Below, piece by piece: positions 48,139-62,619 of a DNA stretch of 64,000 bases (positions within the stretch are counted from its first letter, which is position 1; every line of letters begins with the position of its first letter). This stretch comes from Synchiropus splendidus (taxonomy: Eukaryota > Chordata > Actinopteri > Syngnathiformes > Callionymidae): NCBI RefSeq assembly GCF_027744825.2, contig NW_026527057.1, forward strand, positions 62,001 to 126,000, given 5' to 3'. Under the pieces are notes generated by a model. That model worked only from the letters and a program-made list of their open reading frames with translations, did not search any database and was not told the DNA's origin. A program made the translations under genes and the position numbers.

Positions 48139-49138
48139 CTACTGGTCGCAGGGTTCGGCTGCTCCTGAAGACAGAATGACATGAGGGAAGGAGGATGCTG
48201 ACACATTAGACAAACAGTGGTCAGCAAAAGTAGAGATTGATGACCAAAAACGCTGCCAGGCAGATTTCTGCCAGAGATACACCCTTGAAGCAGCAACAGA
48301 TGTTTCCAGGCCTCTGGTCGAGTGTGCTCTCAGGGATTCGGGTGCCTGTTTTCCTGCTGTCTCATAGGCTTTCATGATGGCAATTCCAAGCCAATGTGAC
48401 AACCTGTGAGGGGACAGCGCCTGCCCCTTCTTACCACCTGCGACAGACACCCACAGACTGTCCGTCTTTCTGAAGGGTGGGACTCGATCCAGTTAAGCTT
48501 TTAGCGCTCTAACCGGACATATTTTGTGTAAACGCTCATGTACCTCTTTTGAATGGGTAGGAGAGCAGAAAGTTTTTACTGACAAGAAGTTTATACTGAA
48601 GAAGAAGAGAGACATTTAGGTGCAAAGGCAGGGTTGGGTCTAAGTGATACCGCCGAGTCATCGTCACCAAAAGAGATGCAATCAGGGCTGATCGAAAAAG
48701 CGCTTCTAGCTCCTGGGAGACCTGATCAAGTGGCTCAAAAAGGGCTTCAGAGAGTGAATTGAGTACCAGCTGCAGGTCCGAGTACTGACATAACGGTCTT
48801 GTGGTTGGTCTAAGCCTTTTCACTCCTCTCCTGAAACGGCTCACTAGACGATGCTCGCAGACGGGGTGGCCGTCCAGACCATTGTGTAGCATGGAAAGGG
48901 CTGCTACATAAACCCGTAATGTAGCGCTGCTCCAAGCTTCATTAACCAGATGCTGGAGAAAAGAGAGGATGAGAGGAACAGGTGCCGATTCTGGGGAGGC
49001 TGACTGGGTTCCACACCACCGGGAAAAAAATGTCCATTTAGCATTGTATGCTCTGAGGGTTGACTGAGCTTTAGCGTTCTGAAGAGTCAATTGGACATCA
49101 GGGGGGAAGTGACTGATTGTTAACCCTGGCGAACCCAA
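48139..49138 (-). pseudogene. DIRS tyrosine recombinase (copy a, unit 2)
   Basis: N-terminal domain 48536-49138 and C-terminal piece 48139-48450, same predicted residues as in unit 1. Confidence 0.8.
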
Positions 49139-49172
49139 ACCTTGAGGGGTCGTCCTAGTATTGGGGGAGACC

Positions 49173-50855
49173 TCAGGGTTCCTGATGCTTGCAGAAGCGC
49201 TGAATTCGATGGAGGGAAGTCCCGAGGCCTTTGATCCGCATCTGACTCATCTCCGGATACCAGATGGAGCTGGGGCTGTCTAGAGCCACGAGAATCATTC
49301 TCACTCTCCGCAGTTGAATTCCCCTCATCAGACATAGAATAAGGCAAGGAGGAGGAAAGGCGTACAGGAGGCCTTTTGGCCACCTTGGATGAGCCAGGGC
49401 GTCCACTCCCAGTGGAGGGTCGTCGGATCTAGGGAGAGAGAACCAGAGAAGACATTTGAAGTTCTCTCTGCTCGCAAAGAGATCAGCCACTGGGTGGCCG
49501 AAAAACTCCCAGATCATATTTGCCATATCCTGAGATAAACTTCATTCATCTGGCAGTGGTCTCCAAGATAATCCATCTGCTGCCACATTGTCTACACCTG
49601 GCACATGCAGAGCCTCCAATGACGCTAAATGTACATCAGCCCAGAGCCAAATCTTTCTGGCCAGGTTTTATAACGCAGACGTCCTCACCCTACGCTGGCG
49701 GTTGATATAGGCCACGGTGGAAGAGCTGTCTGATCTCATCATAACGTGGTTCCCACTTAGATAAGGAGATAGAGCCACCAACACCTTAAAAACTGCCAAC
49801 AGCTCCAGCAGGTTAATGTGACGACCTTCGGAACTGCTCCAGATCCCGCTGATGCAGATCTGATCCAGGTGGCCTCCCCCGCCTGACTGTCTGTAAAGAC
49901 TTGTAGGACTTGCTGGATCCTGAAAAGCGCGCTGAGTCCCAGTAAGAGCACGACCTTCCTGGTGGTCATGCTGGACTCAGTCTCGGGTCAGGCCCGAGAC
50001 CCGAGACTCGAGATTTGTGTTCTGATCTCTGGTCTCGAGTCAGGTGAGGGTGCAGGCCGCCAAACCACTTCTGAAGGCCTTGCATGTTGAGCAGACCCAG
50101 CCGGACAAAGGCGTGGGACGCTGCCTCAATAGCGCGATGTGGTCCAACACCAAGCTGGTGTGCACTCATGACTCCTGTTTGGACCTGGCTAGAATCAACC
50201 AGTACTCCAAGTACGTCCACACTACAGACCGTGTTGTGGAAGTAGGAGTCTGCAAGATCTATGGAAGTCATCGCCTCTCACACTCTGACACACTCCAGGA
50301 GTCTCCTGGTAGTCCGGATCCGCTGTCTGGTCATGAATTGGTTCAGGAGACTGAGGTCCAGAACAGGTCTCCACTCTCCTGTCCAGAAAGTACCTGGAGT
50401 AAAACCCAGCGTAGGTGGATCGCTTTGGCACTAGCTCGATTACTTCCTTTGACAGGAGAGCGCGGTCCTCCTCCATCAGACATGACCGCTGGTTCTCTGA
50501 GTTCACCCAGATCCACGTGGTGTCGCAGAACCTCGGGGTTGACTGTGAAACTGAAGGGCATGTCAATGACGAGTATCTTCTCGATCCATATGGGCAGGTG
50601 AGGAGACAGGCGCTTTAAATTCGGCGAACTGAGCACTGGAGCGGACCCGGCCTCCGGGGCGGGTCCAGGACAAAAGGGTCGTCGGTACTCAGCGCACACT
50701 CCTCTGGGCACTTCAAGTCCCGCTGGTTCTTCAAAAACAGACTCGCTTTTGTCAGTTGATCCTTCAGAGGAAGTAGGGCCCCCAAACTTGCAGTGTACCT
50801 TGATCTGACTCTGCAATTCTCCAAAGATGGAGACCCGAGGGACCGGCCCAATCAT
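49173..50855 (-). pseudogene. DIRS RT and RNase H (copy a, unit 2)
   Basis: RNase H 49173-49972 and RT 49966-50855, with GFYSRYFL, SIDLADSYFH and GHPVADLFASRENF. Differs from unit 1 by NFKCLLWF for NFTCPLWF. Confidence 0.78.
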
Positions 50856-51062
50856 CTACAGAAAGAGATGACTGTAGATGATGATGTCCTACTTGCCTCT
50901 GAGAGGTTTGGAGGGCTGCAGAGAACAGAATCACAGACAGACATCGCATCAGACATCGCAGGAGGGAGCTGAGAACAGAGCAGGTCTGCCACGCAGCGCC
51001 TACTGTGTGATCCTCTGAAGACGCGGCTATCGCGGTCCTGTGGCGACCCCTGCTAGAAACTG

Positions 51063-52249
51063 GCGAGTCTGAGGAATAAGAAGAGTTAATGGCAGAATTG
51101 AGACTCTCCTGACTTTTGGCTAGAACCGGGATCTGTTGAGAGATGGGAAAGAGTTATTTGACGCATCTGCTTCTTATTGTGGCGAAGCTGAGGAAAAACA
51201 TAACTTCTTGGCTCCAGGAACTTCCCTGTCTCCTGAGACGATGTCAAACCAAAACACATTTTTGAAGCCTGAGTTCGCACTGACTGGAACCGGAAGAGAA
51301 GAAACAGACCCGATACCAAAGTAGTGCATCTTATTTTTTATTCAAGTTAGACTTTGGTTCAGATGCATACTTTTTGATACAAAGTTTTCTTCGTTTTTTT
51401 GGAGGGAGCAGAGGTGAGAGCAGCCGGCTGGTCTCTCCAAGAGGAGCAGCGATGATCAGTGCGGCTATGATCCAGACGGCTGGGCTCACCCCGCCCCTTC
51501 GAACAGCGACAGTGTTCCACCCCGGCGGCGGCTGTGTGTGGAGGAGGCGCCGCAAGCACAGCACCACGTCGACGGACTGTTGAATCTCCAAAATCTCTGG
51601 TGGAGTGACAGAGGTTCTGCGATGGATGAGCCTGTCAACGGAGCTCATAAAGAGTGCGATGATGTTCTCAAGCGCTATGAACTGGTTGCTGATGGCGTAG
51701 ACACCAGTCCACTGTGCTATGGTGACTCTGTGAAAGCCAGCTGGGATGATTGGTTACTCCTCAAGGGGGAGGTAGAGTATCGCGCATCGCGCATGACGGC
51801 TAACTGAGCGGGAACGTCGCGCCGCCAATCCAAACCCTCCACCAGGCAGTAAGCTCCGTACCTGACCAAGTGCGGTCCTAGTTCTAGTGGAGTGTCAGAA
51901 CCGCGCTGGGAATAGAATGGATTTCTTCCAGTTGTGGGCAGACAACATGCTGTCGTGACTTTTGTGTAGTCTCGCTGTCCAACTCCAGCAGGCCGTTAGT
52001 GAAGTGAGATGATTCTTGAGCTGGCGGAGGAGAGAGAGCTCAACTTCGATACGACAGGCAGCGAATGAAATGAGGCGCAGGAGAAGATCAAGCGGGAACG
52101 TGCCTGACTCCACCACCCGGAACTCAGCCAACTCTGGGAACAGAGTCTCCGGATCCACCTCGTAGCAGGGCCTGGCTCTTGTCAAACTCATCCCATGGCT
52201 TGGAAGCAGGAAATGTGGAACGGTTCGGCTGCTTGAAGGCCAGTCGCAG
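51063..52249. other. GC-rich module, diverged copy (unit 2)
   Basis: Copy of 21991-23177 at +29072, with frames B (51331-51648) and A (51895-52191) preserved. Confidence 0.6.
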
Positions 52250-52674
52250 CACCCTATTCAAAGAGGTTTAGAGTTGAATATAATAGAAATAGTGTTTTTT
52301 CCTATAGTTGCAGGTGAAATTTTCATGTTCTGAGGCATCCCGAGCAGTCAGCGAACAGTGCAGAAAACGCGCTTTCAGCCCGAGAGAAGATGGGTTTCGG
52401 ACAGGCAAAAATAAAAATGTCTCTTTGAAAACAGTTCAGAAAGTTTAATTTAGTGCTCAATATACGAGAAATAGTCTTTTCCCTATAGGTACAGTTGATA
52501 TTTTCACTGTTCTTAGCCTATTCTGATCAGTGTGTGAACAGTGCAGAAAATGCGTTTTCAGGTCGAGTGACGGTGGTTTACAGACCGACAAACTGAAAAA
52601 ACTGATCTGAAAACACTTCAGACAAGTTGAATTAGATCCGCACCTATTAGAAAGATCCCTTCTACTATAGTGGT
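52250..52674. repeat. 188-bp satellite remnant, unit 2
   Basis: Copy of 23178-23602. Confidence 0.8.
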
Positions 52675-54411
52675 GTGCTGCCCTACGGTGGGTGAGTGTG
52701 TGTGTGTGTGTGTGTGCGTGTGTGCAAGTGTATATGAAATGCAGCCCAAATTTGGAGTCCAGCTACACCACCTTGGGAATTTCACCCAAAGAATAATAAC
52801 TAAGGACACGCAGGTCCGCTTACTCGGGAGACATGAGACAGGGTTCAAATTGCATATTAATAAGTATAGATACTTTATTAATACAAATGATTCTAAAATC
52901 CAACAATCAAAAATAAAAGTAACAAGAATATTGTAGATCTGGGACTTACTGGGATGGGGGACAGCCTCTACGGCAGGTCCAACCACACAATAAACTGATG
53001 AACCCGAACAAACGCATCCAAGCCGCACAAACATGCAAACGTGTCCCCAACAGCAAAGGACATGATAAAATTAACCGCCACCAGGTCACCTACACCACGG
53101 GGCCCAGCAGCTACAAGAAGAGTGTCAATGGCAGACCGGGTCAGAGACACAAAGAAAACAAAATACGTGAAAGAAAATAACAGACTAACTCAATAATGAA
53201 CTAACAAGAAAACGAATATCAGACACCACCCAGAGTTAACGAATCACAAAAGAAAAGAAACAAAATCAAAAAGAGAACGGACTCGACCAAAAAGGGAAGA
53301 GGAAAAGACAAACAAACAAAACTATACAAAACCGTTCAAGAACTGTTCAACACAGAACTGTACAAAACAGTGCGTCACGAAACAGAAGAAAACAACGGGG
53401 TACAAAACAGAACAAAACAATCCAAGTGCTGCGTCACTATATTGTTCGTCTCTTACCAGACTTCGGCACACGACGATGCACCTGCCCAAACGCAGGGCGA
53501 TAGAGGACGCACCGCAGCTACCGGCAACGCATCTATACATGTAAAACCCGCCATGAGCTTCACTAAAGTCCAAATCAGGAGGATGGGGGAGAACGACAGC
53601 TTACCAGCCATACCTGCGACAGCGATCACACTAGCATCGCCACGATCAAACTTACGCACCAACAAACTCCAGCCACTTTTCTGTGCTGACAGCCGGCTTA
53701 CAGGACCAAAACCAGCAGTCCGGAAGCGGAGAGAGAGAGAGACCTGACGCTGCCCAGAGTCACTTAAATAGTAACGGCGTCCCCTGGTGATTGGTTGGTG
53801 CTACTAAACGCAGCGGGCGCATGAACTGCCTTTCCATCTGCTACATCAGTTTCGCTTTCTCTTTTGCGCTCCGCTTTCGTTCTGCTCTTCTAAATTTAAT
53901 AGTTAGTCCGCGTGTGAGTCTTATTATACTCACCTTTTCATTTAATGATTGTGGTCTGTTTTTTTTTTTTTTTTTTTCCTGCGTGTGAGTTTGAGTGTTT
54001 CTCCTCCACGCAGCGCTTTAGGTTAATTGGACCTCGTGAGGTTGTTCTCCCCTTTTGTAGGTTGATATTAATTCACCTCTCTTGTTTTGCAGATTTTTCC
54101 CCAGTCCCTCTGTGTTTTTCCCAGTTCCCGTTCTGGCTCCGGCGTCCTCGGTTCCTGTCTCCGTCTTCTATTGTATTGTATATCGTCATTTATTAAATTT
54201 CTTAATTTAATCTCGTTGTCCGTGTCTTCTGTCAGCCTACAATCATCTGCACCTGGGTCGAACCTTAGGCAAACATGACATATATATGTATTTTCCCGAC
54301 TAAAAGCCACACATAAAATCCTTCAATGTAACGGAAGGTGAATGCACATCACAAATGGTCTCAGAATGAAGCATCACAACTATTGTGGTGCGCCTCATGG
54401 TGCAGAAAATA
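52675..54411. other. Unclassified segment with (TG)n, unit 2
   Basis: Copy of 23603-25339, including the possible minus-strand exon at 53457-53665, the purine run and the TG...CA segment 53745-54280. Confidence 0.4.
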
Positions 54412-55431
54412 CATGTGATAAAAATGTTTGTGAAAAATATTGAAGACAGATATTTGAGAAACTACTTCCAGTAGTAACCACTATGGGGATGTTCTTTATA
54501 TGTGACATGAATATGGTGTCCTTCAGCCTTACAAAATATGAATGAAAATATGATATAAATATATCTGAAAAATATTGAGAATAGAAATTTAAGAAACTAC
54601 TTGTAGTAACTCCAGGTGGATGTCGTTCATATGTTACATGAATATGGTGCCTGTCAGTCCTGTAATGACAGAACTTTTACAAAATATGAATGAAAATATG
54701 ATACAAATATATCTGAAAAATATTGAGAACAGAAATTGGAGAAACTACTTGTTGTAGTTACACCATGCAGAGGTCCTTGATAAGTGACTATTACAAAACA
54801 TGAATGAAAACGTGATAAAAATGTTTGTGAAAAATATTGAGGACAGACATTTGAGAAACTACCTGTTGTAGTAAAACCATGTGGAGGTCCTTTATCAATG
54901 ATTTGAATGTGTGATATGGTGTCTGTCAGTCCTGTAATTACAGAGTTATGACAAAATTTGAATGAAAATTTGATACAAAGATTTGTGAAAAATATTGAGG
55001 ACAGATATTTGAGAAAATACTTTGAGTAACACCATGTGTATGTCCTTTATATGTGACATGAATATGGTGTCTGTCAGTGCTGTAATTACAGAGCTATTAC
55101 AAAATATGAAAATATATGTGATACAAATATTTGTGAAAACTATTGAGAACAGAAATTTGAGGAACTACTTATTGCTGTAACACCATGTGGAGGTCCTTTA
55201 TATGTGACATGAATATGGTGCCTGTCAGCATTGTAATTACAGAGCTATTATAAAATATGAACTTATATGTGATATAAGGATTTGTGAAAAATATTGAGGA
55301 CAGATAATTGAAAAACTACCTGTTGTAGTAACACCATGTCGAGGTCCTTTATAAGTGACATGAATATGGTGTCTGTCAGTACTGTAATTACAGAGCTATT
55401 ACAAAATGTGAATGGAAATCTGATTCGATTT
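54412..55431. repeat. Second satellite, about 7 copies (unit 2)
   Basis: Same array as 25340-26510 but lacking exactly 151 bp (the segment equivalent to about 25585-25735), that is, one monomer. Confidence 0.9.
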
Positions 55432-55451
55432 GAATGAATTTGATTTGATAA

Positions 55452-55911
55452 ATTGTGAGATTTTAAAACAATTAAATCCTTTTGTTGAGTTTTGATCACA
55501 TTTCTAGCGACAAATATATCCTAGATTGTCATATAATATTCTCGTTTTATGTAAATGACGCTGAGTTTCTTTCGTTTGGACCGAGATTGTTGTGTGATTC
55601 CCCATTAAAATGTAGCATTGTGACATTGTTTTCTGCGCGGACTGAAAAAAATGCAATAACGACGTTTGTCCACTTGGCATACCGTAATAATTTTACGAAT
55701 TTGCCTCAAAAATCGTTGCCCTCGTACGTTTCATTTCCCAATGGCTATGTGAATGGTGAGCCTCTGGTCACGTGACTGACAGCTTGCTCTCCTGTCTGAA
55801 CACAAAACATGGTGGACATCAGTCCTATTTTGCTCTAAATTGTGAGATTTGAAAACAAAAGCTTTTGTTGGCTTTTGATCACATTTCTACGACAAATATA
55901 TTCTATATTGG
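55452..55911. repeat. 75-bp direct repeat pair, unit 2
   Basis: Copy of 26531-26990 at +28921, including the GTCACGTGAC palindrome. Confidence 0.6.
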
Positions 55912-55925
55912 GTTGCAACGTCACT

Positions 55926-58131
55926 AGATAGTGGCATTTATAATCCTCCAAACATGGAGAGAAAACATTCAGTGAGCAGTCAGGGTTTTAGTCTGAGCTG
56001 AGCAAGAAAGAAGGAGTTTATTGACAAATGAATAAACAGTTATGCAGGAATCCGGTGGATCTCAGGACGCTGCACAGTCCACAGCACTGTAATGAAGCAG
56101 ATACTGGTGTCCCAGAGCCAGTGCTGTGAATGTGGGCCTACTGGTCGCAGGGATCGGCTGCTCCTGAAGACAGAAAGACATGAGGGAAGGAGGATGCAGA
56201 CACATTAGACAAATAGTGGTCAGCAAAAGTTGAGATTGATGACCAAGAAGCTGCTTTCCGAGATACTCCCTTGAAAGCAGCCACAGATGTTGCCAGCCTT
56301 CTGGTCGAGTGTGCTCTCAGGGATTCTGGTGCCTGTTTTCCCCCTGTCTCATCGGCTTTCATGATGGCAATTCTAAGCCAATATGACAACCTGTGAGGGG
56401 ACAGTGCCTGCCCCTTCTTACCACCTGCGAGAGCCACCCACAGCCTGTCCGTCTTTCTGAATGGTGGGACTCGATCCAGTTAAGCTATTAGCGCTCTAAC
56501 CGGACACATTTTGTGTAAACGCTCATGCTCCTCGTCTAAATGGGGAGGAGGGCAGAAAGTCTTTACTGACAAGGTGCTGACCTGTGAAGAAAAAGAGAGA
56601 CATTAAGTGCAAAGTCAGGGTTGGGTCTAAGTGACACCACTGAGTCATTGTCACCAAAAGAGATGCTATCAGGGCAGATGGAAAAAGAACTCAGCTCTCC
56701 CACTCTCTTTGCTGAAGCTAAGGCTATAAGAGCCTCCTTGTAAGCTGCTAGCTCCAAGTGGCTCAAAAGGGGCTTCGGAGAGTGAATTGAGTACCAGCTG
56801 CAGGTCCCATTAGTGACATAAAGGTCTTGAGGTTGGTCTAAGCCTTTTCAATGTGACGACCTTCGGAACGACTCCAGATCCCACTGACGCAGATCTGATC
56901 CAGGTGGCCTCCCCAGCCTGACAGAGATGCATCTGCAAAGACTTGTAAAGAAGTGTTTTGACAATCCAAGGATACAGTGCGATGGAGGTTTGAAGCAGAG
57001 TTCCCAAACTTCACATCTCTCAGAGCTCGTGGAGACACATTGACAATGTCAGCTGTGTGAAGGGGAGAACGCTGGCCGGTGTAAGGCGGTCCTGACCCGA
57101 GACTGAGTCCAGCATGACCCCCAGGAAGGTTGTGCTCTGACTGGTACTCAGCGCGCTTTTGAGGTTTACTCTGAACCTCAATATCGCGATGTGCTCCAAC
57201 ACCAAGCTGGTGTGCGCTCATGACTCCTGTTTGGACCTGGCTAGAATCAACCAGTAGTCCAAGTACGTCAGAATCCTCAGACCCTGTCTCCTTAGTGGTT
57301 TGAGCCCCGCCTCCACACACTTGGCGAAGGTGCCATGCACAAGAGAGCTGTATGTACACCTGACTCTAGCCCAAACCGGAAAAAATTCTTTTGACACTGC
57401 CAAACCGCGTTGTGGAAGTAGGCGTCTGCAAGATCGATGGAGGTCATCCACTCTCGATCAAACCGCTATCTGGTCATGAATTGGTTCAGACTGAGGTCCA
57501 CAACAGGTCTCCACTCTCCTGTCTTCTTGGGTTCCAGAAAGTACCTGGAGTAAAATCCAGTGTCGGAGGAACGCTTTGTCACTAGCTTGATTACTTCCGT
57601 TGACAGGGGAGCGTGGACCTCCTCCATCAGACATGACCGCTGGTTCTCTGAGTTCACCCAGGTCCACGTGGTGTCGCAGAACCTAGGGGTTGACTGTGAA
57701 ACTGAAGGGTGTGTCAATGAGCGAGTATCTTCTCGATCCATATGGTCAGGTGTGGAGACAGGAGCACAGGAGCGGTCCACCGGGGTGGGTCCAGGACGAA
57801 GGGGCTGTCGGTGCTCACCGCCCACTCCTCTGGGGACATCAAGTCCTGATGGTTCTTCAAAAACAAACAGGGCACCGAAACTTGCAGTGTATCTAGATCT
57901 AAAACTGCAATTCTCCTAAGATGGAGTCCCAAGAGACTGGCCCAATCATCCTCAGAAAGAGATGACTCTGTAGATGATGATGTCCTACTTGCCTCTGACA
58001 GGTTTGGAGGGCTGCAGAGAACAGAATCGCAGACAGACATTGCATCAGACATCGTGCGAGGGAGCTGAGAACAGAGCTGGTCTGGTACGCAGCGCCTACT
58101 GTGTGATACTCTGAAGAGGTGGCTTTCGCGG
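55926..58131 (-). mobile_element. DIRS remnant b, unit 2
   Basis: Copy of 27005-29210 at +28921: recombinase pieces 56138-56766, RT/RNase H pieces 56838-57825 and gag-like start 57714-58052. Same 1-kb deletion and the same YLDY motif. Confidence 0.82.
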
Positions 58132-58145
58132 TCCTGTGGTGACCC

Positions 58146-59355
58146 CTACTGGAAACTTGCGAGTCTGAGGAATAAGAAGAGTGAATGGCAGAATTGAAAC
58201 TCTTCTGAATTTTGGCTGGAACCGGGATCTGTTGAGAACCGGGAAAGAGTGACGACTATGCTTCTTGTTGTGGAGAAGCAGTGGAAAAAAAAAAAACAAC
58301 GTAACGTCTTAGCTCCAGAAACTTCCCCAGGGACAGTTCTGGCGTCAGGGACAAGGAGGCAGAGAGACCGTTACTATACTGATCGGTCTCCTGAGACGAT
58401 GTCAAACAAACAAATTTTTGTAGCCGGAGTTCGCACTGACTGGAACCGGAAGAGAACTTGACGGGTGATAAACCCTAATTTTGGGCAGAGAAGAAACAGA
58501 CCCAAAACCAAAGTAAGGCATCGACTTTGGTTTAGATGCATACATTTAGACACAAAGTTTTCTTCCTATGCTTTTGGAGGGAGCTGAGGTGAAAGCAGCC
58601 AATTGGTCTCTCCAAGAGGAGCATCGATGACCAACGCGGCTATGATCCGGACAGCTGGGCTCATTCCGCCCCTTTGATCAGCGACGGTGTTCCCCGTGGG
58701 AGGCAGCTGTGTGTGGAGGAGGCGCCGCGAGCAGTGCACCACGTCGACGGACTGTTGAATCTCCAAAATCTCTGGTGGAGTGAGAGAGGTTCTGCGATGG
58801 TTGAGCCTCTCCACGGAGCTCATAAAGAGCGCGATGATGTTCTCAAGTGCATGAGTTGGTTGCCGATGGTGTAGACACCATTCCACTGCGCGAGGGTGGC
58901 TCTGTCAGTGCCGGGTGGCATGGTCACTCCTCAGGGGTGAGGTCGAGTACCTGTAGCGAGCACATCGCGCATAACGGCTAGTTGTGGGCACACAACATGC
59001 GGTCGTGCCCTGTGTGTAGTCTCGCCATCCAACGCCAGCAGGCCGTTAGTGAAGTGGGATGATTCTTGAGCTGGCGGTGGAGAGAGAGCTCAACTTCGAT
59101 ACGACGGACAGCGGATGCCATGAGGCACGGGTGAAGATCATGCCGGAACCTGCCTGACTCCACCACACGGAACTCAGACAACTCTGCGAACAGATTCTCC
59201 GGGTCCACCTCATAGCAGCGTCTGGCTCTCGTCAAACTCATCCCATGGCTTGGAACTTCAACACAACACTCAAACTCATCCCATGGCTTAGAAGCAGGAA
59301 ATGTGGAAAGGTTTGGCTGATTGTAGGCCAGTCGCAGCGCCCTGTTCTTAGAGGT
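58146..59355. other. GC-rich module spanning the unit 2/3 junction
   Basis: Copy of 29225-30435, with frames B (58566-58886) and A (58978-59241). Essentially identical to the unit 1/2 junction copy. Confidence 0.5.
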
Positions 59356-59666
59356 TTAGTGTTGAATATACTAGAAAGAGTGTTTTTTCCTATGACAGGT
59401 AATAAGTAATGTTAGTTGATGTTAATTTAGGTCATGTTTTCATGTTCTGAGGCTATTCTGATCAGGGACTGAACAGTGCTGATAACGCGTTTTCAGCCCG
59501 AGAGAAGCTCGGTTTCTGACCAGGAAAAGAGTCGTTGATAACCCCCTGAAATACAGTTCAGAATGGTAGATTTAGTGCTGAATACACTAGAAAGAGTGTT
59601 TTTCCTTTCGTTGCAGGTGAAATTTTCATGTTCTGAGTGCCCCCTAAGCAGTGAGTGAACAGATAA
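59356..59666. repeat. Diverged 188-bp satellite edge, unit 3
   Basis: Counterpart of 985-1295; ends at TAA 59664-59666. Confidence 0.8.
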
Positions 59667-60013
59667 AGGTACTTGGACTTCGGCGAGCGACACAACTGAT
59701 TTGCATCCAAAGTCAATGGAATTGGGCGATTGACGGCGATCAGCAGCGACCAACATGGCCGCGACACGACTGGGATGTGCGACGCTACGCGATTTGAGCT
59801 ACATACTGCGATTCCGGCTCCTCAAGATGACACAACTGAGCTACTGTGACAGTCGCAGTAGTTCAATTTTTTTGAACTACTGCGACCAGTCGCTGTACCA
59901 TTGACGTCCCTAGTGAGTTGTGATATTTATCATTTTGCTTAATATACGTAGTGCACGCGCTATAGTGGCTGTATTGTTGGGATATTAAACATAAATATTT
60001 ACCTTTCCTTCAG

Positions 60014-60900
60014 TGGAGATCTGCAAAAAAATGGAAGGGACTCAGGGATAAATACATGAGAGAGATGAGGAAGGCCATGGAGAAAAAGAATGGGTCAGCA
60101 GCATCCAGCCAGTTAAAGTGGAGGAGGTTCGCCGTCCTCTCCTTCCTGGACCCCTTCATCACCCCGAGGGAGACGTCGGGGAACATGACTGCAGCAGCAG
60201 CACCACCACCACCACCAGCAGCAGGTAATAGTTGTTGTTGAGAATCTAAATACTTGCTATATTACAGTGTAATCTGCTTTCTGAATAGGAAACATAATCA
60301 CACTATGTTCTCATTTTACAGAAACATGCCATCATGTTGATGATGAGGAAGAGGAGGAATTTGAAGAAACCCTTGATGAAGGTACAGAGGTGGAACCTCC
60401 TGCTTCCTCATCTGGTGCTGATGCTGCTGCGTCACCTCCTCCACCTTCACCTGCCACTGGCCCATCCACATCCTCTGCTGGTCCCCGAAGTATGTATAAA
60501 AACAATTTTTATGCATACAATATTGAATTAAAATGTTTAAACTCCATGACATAAAATGTCATAGCAACGTCATTTTACTTATCCTTTATATGTGATTTAT
60601 GATATAGAGGTTATTGTTTTTAGTCATCATTGACTTGTATAATTGATATCAATATATGCCTTATTCACAGAACAAAAAAGGAAGCGTCATCCACATCATC
60701 TGTGGAAGAGGAGGACAGAGAGTTGCGAGGTTCTCATCGCCTCTCTGTCCAAACCCACTGCTCCACCTCCCTCAGCAGAGGAGTCATTTTTGCTGAGCCT
60801 GGTTCCTATGATCCAGAGATTGTCTTTAGAAAAAAAAGAAGCTCTTCTTTTGGACATACACAATTTAGTTTATGAACGTACTAGAGAAACAAGCAGCTGA
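60014..60900 (+). CDS. Harbinger MADF/BESS protein, unit 3
   Basis: Exons 60014-60224, 60322-60489 and 60671-60900. Same 202 residues as in units 1 and 2. Confidence 0.7.
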
Positions 60901-61485
60901 TTAGGTTATTAAATTCTGTTCTTGTTTAATTTCTTTATTTATTTATGTATTTTTCATTTCCAATTTCTGGATCATAGGAACCAGTCTCCCTGTCCTTCCT
61001 CTTCTCTCTCAAGTCCCTCATTCCTCCAGGCAAGCTCCTTTCATAAAGAAAGTCTATTTAAGTTTTGTATGTACAGAAATGTCTTTTTGTGAATAAATGT
61101 GTTGAATGGGAACCTTGGTTTTGTTGTAGAAATGCTTAGTTTCTAGTAAGAAACTGAAAAACAGTGCATAACTCAACGACTCAAGTTAAACAAAAGGGAC
61201 ACAGTTTCATTTTATTGCAGACATTTCATCTTTTGAAATAGGTGTGTGGCTCTTACAAGAGCCATTGTGGTGCACTGAATGTGCTCTAGGTTTGTGGCTG
61301 CCATGGAACTGCCCCCTCTGTAGAGAAGTACTCCACAAAGGTTTCCCTCACCCGAGAACTTCCCTGCTTTGGTTGGTGGCTGCAACACAACCCAGACCTA
61401 GAAGTACCTTGCCTGCAACAAATGGCACGCACTGTCTTGCTGATGTATCCCCTGTTGACATCCGTATGTAAAAGTCCTCTGTGGC

Positions 61486-61937
61486 CATCTCCGGGAAGTG
61501 GACGGTCAGCAGGCAGGGAGAGAGAACCGGATCTTAGAGCCTGACCAAAGGCTGAATTTCCCACGATCCCACCATCGCTACTTCTACCGTACCCACCAAC
61601 ATCAATCACTCGGTAGCATTATCTGGAGTCTACAACTGCAAGGAGAACTAGAGAAAACGTTCCCTTGTAGTTGTAAAAAAGAGATCCTGAGTTTGGTGGG
61701 GATTTCATGATGATGTGTTTCCCGTCCAGGGCCCCACAGCAAAGCGGAAAGTTCCATCGCTCTTCAAATTGTTGAACAATGGACTGCCACTCGGCTGTGG
61801 AGGGCACAGCCATGAACTCACCCACAAGGCAATCCCAAATGGCAGCTGCAACTTCTGGGACAAATTCTTGGACAGTTGACACACCAACATGGAAGCTGTT
61901 GGCGATGGTCCTGAGGGAACCTCCAGTTGCAAGATAC
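61486..61937 (-). pseudogene. PIF/Harbinger transposase, broken (unit 3)
   Basis: Same as unit 2, with the shared TAA stop (61621-61619) and missing C-terminus. Confidence 0.85.
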
Positions 61938-62235
61938 CTGCAAAATTGAATAAATACTGGTGAATACATAAACACGAATACTGTATAGATATTCATCTAC
62001 ATGAATACGTAAGCATGAGAACAAAAAAAAAAAATATTAATCTTAAAACAGTACCTTCGCACAATACATATTGACTTTCTAACTGTTGAATTAAGTTTTC
62101 GCCACTGGTACCCACTGACAATTTTCACAAAGTTTTTATTTTAAACATCCACTTGTCATAATATATTCGAGGTTTGCAGTCTGTGTATCTTGCAAATGAC
62201 GTCATGCATACAGTAATTGTTACTGTAACCACGTG

Positions 62236-62364
<129 letters not shown>

Positions 62365-62619
62365 GATTGAGATTGACTTCTGCACATCATAACACGACAC
62401 ATTGACTACCTTACCGAAGGCAAATGGACAGCCGTTCAGGGATTGAGCGCCAGTAGTTGGTTTCCTCATGGGAAATCCGAGCAGCCACACACGTAGTTTT
62501 TTCCTTTTTTTTTTCAAAAAGATAGGCAGGAGGCAACTAATCACTACTTGAGCAAGCTACCTGCTACTGACGACTGGCGCTACGGCAACAAAAAACTCGC
62601 GTTCGGTGAGAACGTACCT

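Larger units (their letters stand above)
47932..51062 (-). mobile_element. DIRS remnant a, unit 2
   Basis: Copy of 18860-21990 at +29072 with the same lesions: YLEY in RT, stops in RNase H, catalytic Tyr replaced by Cys and the first-arginine box deleted in the recombinase. The lesions predate the unit duplication. Confidence 0.82.
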